Origin: Lutraria lutraria
Lineage: Eukaryota > Mollusca > Bivalvia > Venerida > Mactridae
Assembly: GCA_964023205.1 (NCBI GenBank)
Contig: OZ026844.1
Location: 37,137,963-37,201,962, forward strand
DNA: 64,000 nt
Direction of reading: 5' to 3'
The position numbers and the translations under genes were made by a program. Below the pieces are notes generated by a model. The model did not search any database. It worked only from the letters and a program-made list of their open reading frames with translations, and was not told where the DNA came from. How positions within the stretch are numbered: position 1 is the stretch's first letter; every line of letters starts with the position of its first letter. Below, piece by piece: positions 26,701 to 38,700 of the stretch.

Positions 26701-29700
26701 TGTGCCTGATAAGATATTTCTGAAATTTTTGTCTGTATGGTAATCAGTTGATTGAAAATATTTACATAGACATGTTGCAAACATACATACAAGTCTGATA
26801 ATGTTTGAGGAAGAAAATACAAGTTGAGAGATTAAAGACTGATCTCAAGTTGTAAAACCTTGGATGCTGAGATCTGTCTGTACTTGAACTGCATTCTCAC
26901 TCAATAATCACACTCAGATCTTAAGATTCACTCTGAATCTCAAAGGAAATGAATCATAACCAGTCTGTGAAATTAAGGTTTGAAATGTGGTTGCCCGAAA
27001 CAGAAATTTTAGCTGCTTTTGCTTTGATTTATTAATGAAAATTTTGGTTGTCCGAATGAAAAATTGTTGTCCCGGACAACAGGACAACTGCTAATTTCGC
27101 AGACTGCATAACATATCTAGTCTACACTTAATAATGTAAATTTATTAGGGATGTAAACGGTTAATCGATTAATCGATTAACCGTTCAATTGTCCGATTAA
27201 CCGGTTATCAAATCATTAATCGATTAACCGAAAAAAATAGAAAGAAGCAAGTAAAATATAATAATAAATTATAGAAAAATCGAAATTTTCAGTCAATACG
27301 CGCGAGATATTTGTCAATAAATTAGTCAACAAAGGTGCGAAAAATACGACAGTTGAGCCAATTAACAATTCATTGACACTGACCTGGGACTATTATACAA
27401 ACTGACACGTATATTGTGTAATTAACTAATTGAGAAGCGATTTTTGGATATACGAGTAAACTTGCTTGGTCTGGGACTTCCTCAAAATTTGATATTGTTT
27501 CGCAAGTAAACATATACAATAAGTTTAATAAGTTATACTATCGTAAGAAAAAATCGTCTGTCTGGACGTATTTCAGACGCAGTATAGTGATGAAAAACGT
27601 AAATGTGACCTTTGCGTTAATGCATGTATGTTATACTATGTATACACATATGTTGCATGTTTCGCCGGTATTACTAAGACATGCTAATAAAATCGTCAAA
27701 CAAGATCGCTTTTTTCTTATTTCGCATCGATCTTTATTGATATAAATTGGCAGATACTTGTTTTTTTGTTAATTATCTCTGTGTTCAGACTCTGGTATTA
27801 TTTAATTTTGCATCTTTGCATCAAACAAAGCCGCCGATAATTATGAGAACGCGTTGACATTTGATACTCAATCGCACAAAGTGTAAAATTCTTACAAACA
27901 CAATTGACACAAATTATAATTCAGCATTACACCAATCAACCAATCACATGATCGTTTTTGTAAGCTCCACCCAATATTCCAATAATAACCTGACTAAATT
28001 GAATAAGAAACAAGCATGCCGTAATCTACTTTTAATTTTTTTGTAAACAAAATTACTATTAGTTGCCATAATATAATGTGAAATTGATCATTAATATATC
28101 TACACGGAAAATTGATAAGAGCATACAAACATCACAATTTCAGTGGTAAATATATTGATGAATACATACATTATCGCATTTCGTGTAATACGTCGGTGTC
28201 GCGGAAACTGGTGACAATTCATATTTATAAGCACTTCAAACGGTTAATCGATTAATCGTTCGTATGAACGAACGATTAACCGATTAGTAAAATCTCGACG
28301 AATTGACATCCCTAAAATTTATATATATAAATAATGACTTATATTGATACAATTTTGAGAGTTGATATTTGAGTACTGAGATATGAGATTTGAATGATGC
28401 TATTATGATTTTGAACCTTAAGATAATGCAATTCTAACCTAGTGATGGAGTTGATGAAGTATTCACTAACCCCAGAAATAACTGTACTAATACCATCAAC
28501 ATACTGGCTTATTGATCTGCTGTATTACTGTAGTTCTAAATCTAAATTAATACATACAAGAGGTATCTGTTTTCTGTTATTTGTCTGGAATGGAAGCATG
28601 TTATAATCTTACAGTCTATGAAGGTTAAATTGTTGAATAAACTAGAAAAACTATTGGTCAGCTTTCATTTTTCAACAGTGTGTAGCTGTAGATACCATTA
28701 AGACTTTATACAAAGTTTAGTTTATACAATTTCAGGATCTCAGACAATGTCTATAAATGTATGAATTAAGGTCTGACTATTTAAAAGGGGCATAATACCT
28801 GATGAAACGAACAAAGAAACAAATTAATTGATGTACATCTTCTCTACTCACAATGAAAACTAAAAAAAAATTTTTTCAAAGGATTTTTAAGTTAAACCCC
28901 CATGGAAGCATGATGTTGGGGCTTGCAGGATTACATTTTAGGATCTCTTTTATTTGATATTTTACATGTTGTACCTTATGATTTAGTTGTTTAAATTGTT
29001 TGACGACAGATTTATCCTGCTTAGGGGGGGGGGGGGGGGGTTATATTAGGGTCCATTTTTGTGTGATATTTCCACTATTTGCCAAAATTATATAAGTTTT
29101 AGGTGAATACAATAATTGGGAGGGATGGAAGGGGAATGTGTAAGCATTTGTTTAACTTTTACCTGTAATCCAGAAATTAGTGCATATGTACTTATTTTAC
29201 CACCTCTCACTGATAGAGGGTTGTGGGTTTGAGCCCAGCTTCTGACCATGTCTCTTTATGTAAGAAAGACAGTTGCTTACGGAGGATGGTTAGGTGAACT
29301 GTCTACCTCACATGACTCTGACTGTTGGAAAGGGGTGTAAAAATTGATCAAATAAACAAATAAACTTATTTTCCCTTGAGACCAATTCTTGTATGTAAAT
29401 GTTTGTTTACTTTGTATGCTGGATCTGTTAGTGAAGTTTACAGGATGTTGTCCTTGTATTAGTCTCCAGTTCTCATACTGTAAACATCCTGTCTATTTAA
29501 AGTTAAACCTTGATAATTGTTATACTGTTTTAGTAAGATAGAAATAAAGTGCTTTTGCTTGTTGTTTGAGAAATTTTTTGTTTGTAACTGATCGTATGTG
29601 GACATTTTTGCTTGTATTTATTGGCATGTTTTGCTGTTTGTTTGTTTGTTTTCTGCCGATTATTCATATCACTATTTCCTGTACAATGTATGCTGGCAAG

Positions 29701-32700
29701 GGCTGTCTTCCTGTGTCTGCTATTTTTAGAAAGTCAGAAATTTGCATGTTTTGGAGTTTACTAATATGGCTGTATGTTATGATTCTATCATTCATAGATT
29801 TTGGCATGTTTTTTTAGTTTTATTTCTACAATAGTCATCAGGATAGATTATACTGCTTGTCTAGTTAGGTTATCTCCCCTTTTAAGTTCCTCTTCAGTTG
29901 TCTTTTGAATGTTGTGAAGACTTTCTCATGGTTCTCACCTAAAACTCTGCATTGCATGGACTGAATCTTGTCTGGTTATTTTGCTGTGCTCACATTTTGT
30001 CATTGTTCATCTGTTTATCACTTGTTTGGTTTTCATGTAGATAAGCTACGGCATCAGCCGTCGCCTTCTCCAGATAACGTAGACATGCGAAATGGTCGGC
30101 GTGGTACGCCTGAGAAACGCTCCAACCCCCATAGTAGATATTCATTTCATATAGGAGATACACCTTCAAAGCTTCCTGTTAGTAAACGACAAGGTAAACA
30201 CTTGTACATCCACATTTATCTGTGCTGGGAATATCATCCGACTATCAGTTGCTTTACACTTTTCTGTCGTTGTAGTATATTAAGTTGCTGATTACATTGT
30301 ACAAGTTTATACAGTCTTCGAAATCAGTATCTGTATCAAAGAGCCCTAAGTATTATAGTATTTATGTAGTCTGTATTCTATGTGAAATTAATTCTGGACT
30401 TAGCTATCAGAAATAGGTGTTAATTGTTTTATTTTGCCCTGTAAGAAATTGTCATAAAATCTCTAAATATGAAGTAAGGATTTCCTTTAACTGTTATTAT
30501 GTTGATCTTTGAACTTTTTAACCAATAGAGGAGGTAAAATATGACCAGATATAACATGTATAATTTATTATATTATACAAGATTTTATTAATTTCTAAGA
30601 CTGTTTCAGCTATTTTTTCATTGTTGCTTCATTTAGTGTGCTTTTGGTGGTTATTTGTAGATATTTATTGGTAACATGGTCATTACTTTTTTTTTTTGTG
30701 TGTGTGTAATTTTGGATGTCTTTGTAAAGTAAACTGCTGCTTCAGTATTTGCGCTGTTTTTGTAATATTTTTTTTAAGATTGTCAATATAAGTTGTCTGT
30801 GGTTTTTGCCAAAAAAGTAGTTTTTTTCTCTCCAAAATTTTCTTCAATCATGCCGCTACATTTACCTTACTGTCTGTAGTTTTTGTCTTTATAACATCAT
30901 ACAGTCATGTGTGATGGTCAGAGGTTTATCTGCTGGGTTTGTAAAGACCTTCAATGTTGCTGAAGATTTTTTTGAGTTTATTGAAAAAATAACAATCTGC
31001 CATTAGTTTGGACTAGATGTTATTTGGGTAAAGAATCCCTTCTCAGTGTGGGGGAAATAAAATCAGCTTTGTATTGGTGTGTGTAGTGGATTGGCTGAGG
31101 TCATCATTTTAGTATAGTTTTACTTGACTTAGCTTCAAATTCACTCATTTGCATCATTTTTAGCTATAATAGTGAGAAATACATGCAACTCATTTGTAAA
31201 AAAATAATATATTTTACAGCTTTAGTTATTCCACACACATGTATATTGTTAGTATCACTTTTATGCACATATATTTATACATATACATAATAATTATGCA
31301 TGATATGAACATTGATTTTATAATAATATAGCAGTGTTTTGTGATTTTGTTATTGTTGGTTTTTATTTACTTAGTTGATGGTTTGTTTGTTGTTATTGGT
31401 TATGTTGTTACAGTGTGTTACATATGGAGTTGTTTTTGTGCCCCATTATTTTCTGTGTTATCATTAAATTTTGTGACAAGAATTTATATTTACCATGCAG
31501 TTTTATTGTCACAAAGCATTAGGGAGTTTGCCCCTTTTCTGTCTCCCTAACCAAGTAAAATCCTCCAACATTCCCCTGACGTTGGTGTTATATGACATTG
31601 TTCATGACTATTTAGGTGTGATGTGAAGCAGATACCTATGTTACTATTGTACTCTCAGTTTTAATTATTAATTGTTTAATTGCATTCAAATATTTCATGT
31701 TCAGAACGTTTCAAGAAGGTATTTCTATAAAAATAATAACACCATAAACTATAGTGAAGACCGGTGTCATAGCTTGAAGCTTAGTGCTATATGTGTTCAA
31801 TATAACAAAGGGATGTAACTCTTTATAAATTAAATAAGATGACTGAACTGTATTGATTATGGGTGTAGCTTTGAGGTTCATGTGTCCATTGAGTCAGTTC
31901 ATAAATGTTACATATGAACAAAGGTCACTGAAATATGAGAGGAAAACTCTGGCATTGATGCACAGAATGATAATCTTCATGTAATCAATTATCCATAAGT
32001 CTGTACTTAAATGTGTTTTTTCATCACAAAGAGACCTATACTTGTTGGTGGCCATTATCTCTGGGTTGAATGTAGTTATGATTAATTTTGATGAAGTATG
32101 AAAAAATAATTTAGTGGCCTTACCTCACCATTAATAGGAAGTGATTTATACCTGGAATGTGGCTCAAATTTGACAAACTAGCACCAATCTAGTGTTGATA
32201 TAATAAGTAGTTATTTACACTGGATATTTTATCATGCCGACAGAATATATAAAATAATTTTACACTGCTAATTAACTGATCAGTTTTTACCCTGAAACTG
32301 AAGTTACAAAACTTTAGAAAGCTCTCAATGCACAAAACTTATTTTTGTATATCTTTGTTAATCAGTTCAATGTAAACTCTTCTACTACATTAAAGTCATG
32401 ATGAAATTTTAGATAAAAAATGTGAAATCAAGTTTGACTTGTGAGATTAATCTTGTGTTTTATTACACCGCACCCTGATTCTAAACATGTTTTGTAACAC
32501 CGCACCCTGATTCTAAACATGTTTAATAACACCGCACCCTGATTCTTAACATGTTTCATATTGTCTTTGATGAGTACAAAGGATTGTGGGTATTTTTTCA
32601 TCCTTTTATTATCTTTCTTGTTTTATCATTTTTACAGCAAATGAGTTTTTGGCTCTGAAGGAAGAATGTTCAAGTCTTAGGAAACGAATACAAGCAATAG

Positions 32701-35700
32701 AATCTGACATGAGAATGTAAGTATAGTGTGACTGCTCCGAAGCAACACCATTTGGAAGTAACAAAAGTATGTTGTTGTTGAGAGGTTGTTGCTCTAAAGA
32801 GGTTAAATTTATAGTTAAATTGTGCAGTGTGAAAACATCATACTATTGTTGAAGGGAGGTTGTTGCTCAAGAGAGGGTCGCTCTGGAGAAGTTGTACTGT
32901 ATAATAATACTCATATAAAATCATGAACATTTTAATGATACAGTACATGGATGTATGTACAGTGAAACTTTTATCATTATATCTGAACTCTGCCCTCAAC
33001 TTTGAGATTTATCTGTATATAATTCAGCCATCCTCTGCCCAATGTGTGTGTCAACTGTTTGTGCATTTTCTTTACTAAGTAATCATATGTTGATGAGACT
33101 GATGTTTCTGTAAATTATGATAGCCTCTTTGTACAATATTAATTTCACAATAGAATTATTTTGTTGAACTATTAAATCTTAACATCTATGGACCGAAATA
33201 TTTTATTTGACTGTTGTTGTTTTTTTTTCCAAAGACTCTCATTATTTTGCTTAAATCAAATTACATGTACTATCACTATAACAGTGTTTAATCTTTGAAC
33301 TCTGTATGTCAAAATCAATATTTAATTTGTTGTACTCTGTGTTTAAGGTCAAGGAAGGAAAATCTCCAGTTATCCTCAGAGTATAACAAACTTCAAGAAT
33401 CTTATAAGGAACTTGAAGCATTGAAGGATCGTCTCCAGGATAAGGAATCCACGTGGATGTCAAATCTCACAGATTCTCAGAAGGAGAATGAGAGTTCGAA
33501 GCAGGAGGTGAGACTTGGCGACTCTGACTCACTCTATTATAGGCAGCAGGTACAGGGCGCTCTATGTCACTGTGTTGTCATGGCAACTGCATGCTCTTCT
33601 TGTTGCTTCCATGGTCACCCTCTCCATATGGTTTGCATTTAGTGCACCTAGTCTTGCTGCATGATAAGGGGCCAGAAGAAAGGGTTTAGGCTTACCTGAC
33701 TGACCCTTAAGTTTTAAACAATATTCAGGGATGAATCTTACCTTGTATTTTAACTACATAGACTTATTTCGTCAAGTAACCCTAAACTTTTTCTAGCCTT
33801 GGTATTTTATTAAAGAGAACTATGCTGGATTTCTTTGGTAATAAACACCATGTTTAGAGTCTGTATGTATAAGAGTTGTAGTCAAGAAATGCATATTGAA
33901 AGGGAGGTTTTAGGTAAATAGTTGATACAGCTGATCAATGTAATCATCCATTAATTTGCTTAAAACCAATGAGTATTGTCATAAATCTTAAACATTGTAA
34001 AACAACGACCCTTATTGGCTTTTTAGCTCACATGTCACAAAGTGAGCTATTAGGATCACTCTCCGTCCGGCGTCGTGCGGTGTGCGTCGTCAAACTTTAT
34101 GTTGTGACCACACTAGGGGCCACATTTTTAGCTCAATTTTAGCAAAACTGGGTCAGAATGTTAATATCAACAAAATCGCGGACGAGTTCGATATTGGGCC
34201 ATTTTGGGTAAAAAACTAGGTCACCAGGGCCAAATAAGGGAAAACCTTGTGAACACTTTAGAAATTACTGTTTTGACTGGATCTTCATGAAACTTTGTCA
34301 GAATGTTTATTTTAATAATATGTAGGCCAAGTTTGATAATCTGGGGTCAATAACTAGGTCACCAGGTCAAATCTTAGGAAAACTTTGTTAACACTGTAGA
34401 TGTCACAGTTTTAATTGGATCTTCACCAAACCTTGTCAGAATGTTTGCCTCAATGATATGTGGGTCAAGGTTGAACATGGGTCAGCCGGGGTCAAAAATT
34501 GGGTCACCAGGTCAAATCTTAGGTAAACCTTATGAACACTGTAGATGTCAAATTTTGATCGTATCTTCACCAAACCTAGTCAGAATGTTTGTCTTAATGA
34601 TATCTAAGACAAATTTGAACATATGTCGTCTGGGGTCAAAAACTAGGTCACGAGGTCAAATCTTAGGAAAACCTTGTCTATGCTGTAGTTTTCATGGTTT
34701 TGATTGGATCTTCACCAAATTTTGTCAGAATGTTTGTCTTATTTATATGTAGGACAAGTTCTAACATGGGTGATCTGGGGTCAAAAACTAGGTCACCAGT
34801 TCAAAACAATGTTTTAATGAGTGAACAGTGATTGTCATGTGAGCGATATAGGGCCATCTTGGCCCTCTTGTATTATTGTTTATCCTCAATGTAAATATTT
34901 GGACCTATTTAGAAGCACATAAAGTCATGCATGATGCATGAAAGCACAAGGCCACAGTTGAAATAGTCTATAAACCTTTATGATGTTTTACCACTCCAAA
35001 TAATTCTAAAGGGATTTTGACTTCTCATTTGAAAAAAAAAATAGCTTGTGTTCAGTTGTCTTTTTTTGACATATTCTATGTTTTTCATATTTATGCTTTC
35101 AATGGTATTGCTTTTTTAGCTCACATGTCACAAAGTGACAGGGTGAGCTTTTAGGATCAGTCTCCGTCTGGCGTCGTGCGTCGTGAAACTTTATGTTGTG
35201 AACACACTAGGGGCCACATTTTTGGCCCAATTTTAGCAAAACTGGGTCAGAACGTTAATATCGACAATATCTTGGATGAGTTCGATATTGGGCCATTTGG
35301 GGTAAAAAACTAGGTCACCAGGGCCAAATAAGGGAAAACCTTGTGAACACTTTAAAAATCACTGTTTTGACTGGATCTTCATGAAACTTTGTCAGAATGT
35401 TTATTTTAATAATATGTAGGTCAAGTTTGATAATGGGTCATTTCCGTAGTAAAACTAGGTCACAAGAGCAAATTGCTGGAAAACCTTGTGAACACTCTAG
35501 AAGTCACTGTTTGGTTGGATCATCATGAAACCTTGTCAGAATGTTAGTCTTCATAATATCTTGGACGAGTTTGAACATTGGTCATCTCGGGTCAAAAACT
35601 AGGTCGCTAGGTCAAATCATATGAAAAACCATGTTAACACTATAGATTTCACAGTTATCATTGGAACTTCACCAAACTTTGTCAAATTGTTTGTTTTAAT

Positions 35701-38700
35701 GATATAACGGTCAAGTACAAATATGGGTCATCTGGGGTCAATAACTAGTTCACTAGGTCAAATCTTAGGAAAACTTTGTTAACACTGTAGATGTCACAGT
35801 TTTAATTGGATCTTCACCAAACCTTGTCAGAATGTTTGCCTCAATGATATGTGGGTCAAGGTTGAACATGGGTCAGTTGGGGTCAAAAACTGGGTCATCA
35901 GGTTTTAATTTGATCTTGGCAAACCTTGTCAGATTGTTCGTCTTAATGATATTAAGGACAAGTTCAACTATGGGTCACCTAGGGTAAAAAAACTAAGTCA
36001 CAATGTCAAATCTTAGGAATACCTTATTAACAATGTAGATGTCAAATTTTGATCGTATCTTCACCAAACCTTGTCAGAATGTTTGTCTTAATGATATGTA
36101 AGACAAATTCGAACATAGGTCATCTTGGGTCAAATCTTAGGAAAACCTTGTCTATGCTGTAGTTTTCATGGTTTTGATTGGATCTTCACCAAATTTTGTC
36201 AGAATGTTTGTCTTATTTATATGTAGGACTAGTTCTAACATGGGTCATCTGGGGTCAAAAACTAGGTCACCAGTTCAAAGCAATGTTTTAATGATAGAGC
36301 AGTGATTGACATGTGAGCTATATAGGGCCATCTTGGCCCTCTTGTTTTATCTGTTTCAAGAGTTTGGATAAAAATCCTGTTTTTACCTATTTGCTGTGTT
36401 TGATTTATATATACATATTAGCTGGTCTGCTTAATTTTATTATCTTCGCATACAATTTTATTTTGTTAAATAAGCTTGATTATGTTGATAGTAGTGCTGT
36501 AGACTATTTATAATTTTGTTTGTTAAAATTGTTCCTTGACTGTTAACAGAAAATTCTAGCTTGTAACAGAGTCGGATCCAGGATTTCAGGTAGGGGGGGG
36601 GGGGGTGTAGTATTTAAGAATTGAATAAATTGAATACTGTTTCAGTAAATGATATTTCATCTTTATTTATGGTATAAGATTTTTAAAACTCTATTAGAAA
36701 TACCACTTCAATTAGTCTATTATTGAGTTAGACATATTATCAAGTTGAAATGTAGGCACTAAGGGTTCTGAACATCTGTCAGTCTTGAACTAAGTGGTTA
36801 ATATGTTTAGGTGATCTTAATATAAAAGTGGTTTGTAAGTGAGGTTCATCTCTGAGACAAATGCTATGTACATCATACTCTCTTTACTTCATACCAGTTG
36901 CCTTGAAAATTGCAAAACTGATCTAAATGCCAGATTTCTTAAGACATTTACAGCATTGTGTGTTTTACTTTTCGCATACATTTTATTCTGCATGGGATGG
37001 ATTTGTACACACAATATTAGTGAAATTAGTGATTTTTAAAAGATATAATTATAATATTGCTTTAGAGTGTAGAACAATGTTTTGGTTTTCTTATATATTC
37101 AACTGTCAGCTATGATGAACTTTTTGTATGCATCTACTTATTCTTATACAATATTTTATCTTTTTTATGCTACATTTTTTCTGCCTTAAAAAGTCTGAAG
37201 TCAGTTTGGAAAATCATTATTGTTACTTCATCATTATGTCAGTAATTACCATACATTACAAAACAGATTTTATTTCAAAATTTAAAATTGTAAAATATTA
37301 GAGTGGAAAATTTATTTTTTCTGTATCAGAAATTTCTTCCCATTGGATCGTTATTTTCATATTGTTCAAGCCTTTAGAAATGTGTACCATACAAATGTTA
37401 ACTTCATTATATGTTTGCTACAATATGAATCTTTTCGCTACAATGTAGACCTTTTGTTCACTTGGATATATTGTGTTTTCTTTCAGTTAATGGAGGCTAA
37501 AGAAGAAATACAGAAACTAAAGAAAAAGTGTGAAGACTGTGATCAGGAAATCTCTCGCCTTAAAGGTGAACTCAAACGTATGTCTGGTGACTATGGCCGT
37601 ATAGCAGGAAGAAGTAAACTTGTAAGTACATGTATGGTACCATATACCGTAAAATTTCTAATGACAGCCCTGGGGCTTAACATTTTCCAAAACGTTTTTT
37701 TCCTGAATCATAAATTAGCAAGAATGAGTTATGCAGTGTTTTATTAAGGTTTACAGTATCAGTAAATGGCCTACATGACCTTAGAATATGTTCATCTATT
37801 GAAGTTTAATGGATATATTTTTGTTGTCATTTATTTAAAAGTAGGATTTCAAGGGATATGAATTAAGTTAAAAGTTATATTATACATACTCTTGATACAT
37901 AAAATGTCAGTTTTGTTCTTTCATTAGCCAAGGAGAAAATAAAGGTAGTGAAAAAATGAATGAAAATTGTTCATGCAATTCTGTCTTTATAAGAAATAGC
38001 ATCTATTTCCAATCTTTAAAGATACTTGCTTGAAGTTAATTCACTCTGTGCATAAATGATAGAATATGCTCTATCAGGATTCTCCACCTCTTATTTTCTA
38101 GCACAGATATTGAAGTATGACTTATGCTAGGTTCCCACTATCACAATTCGCATTACGATTGAAATCATGGTCTTAATCGTGGACCAATGGTGTTGGTCCT
38201 ATCAGAGCTTATTAAATCTTGAGGTCAGTCGTGACAATCGTATTAATCGTAGAATTTTTTTGAACGGTTCAAAAAATGTCTACGTTTAACACAATCAATT
38301 TCCATTCGGTATTATCGTATCAGATCATATTGGATTGTCACAAAACGTGTCAGATCGTATTCCGTCGGGTTTCCAAATCATGGTGATCAGGACAGATCTT
38401 GGTCATCATCTATCATTATTAACTGCTGAGGGTTGAAGTGTACTCTGTAAAAGTTGAAGAAACAATTGTTTCCATACTCAATCGGGATGTATATTTACCC
38501 GTCGGGTCCAGTCGTAGCTTAAATCTGTTTGTGATAGACAATCGTATCATATAGTGATAAAATGTTTTGGAACGTATCTACGCGTACAAGATCATTCCAA
38601 TGCGGGAAACCCGATCATGATGATCGTGTCCAATCGAGACCAAATAGTGGACTCTATTATAGCAACCCTATCTGAATGGGTCACCAAGCCATAACAGATC

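Larger units (their letters stand above)
25763..30040. other. SLMAP intron 21
   Basis: 4.3 kb intron holding a MITE (26961), a hAT-like element (27146), a poly-G tract (29024-29040, 17 G) and a SINE family A fragment (29203). No additional exon convinces me. Confidence 0.6.

Noticed and set aside
29566..29817. Hydrophobic ORF in SLMAP intron 21
   Set aside because: Hydrophobicity follows from T-rich intron sequence; no matching splice sites or family resemblance.
34441..34752. 103-codon ORF
   Set aside because: It lies within the internal tandem units of a repeat element; the protein-level repetition mirrors the DNA repeat.
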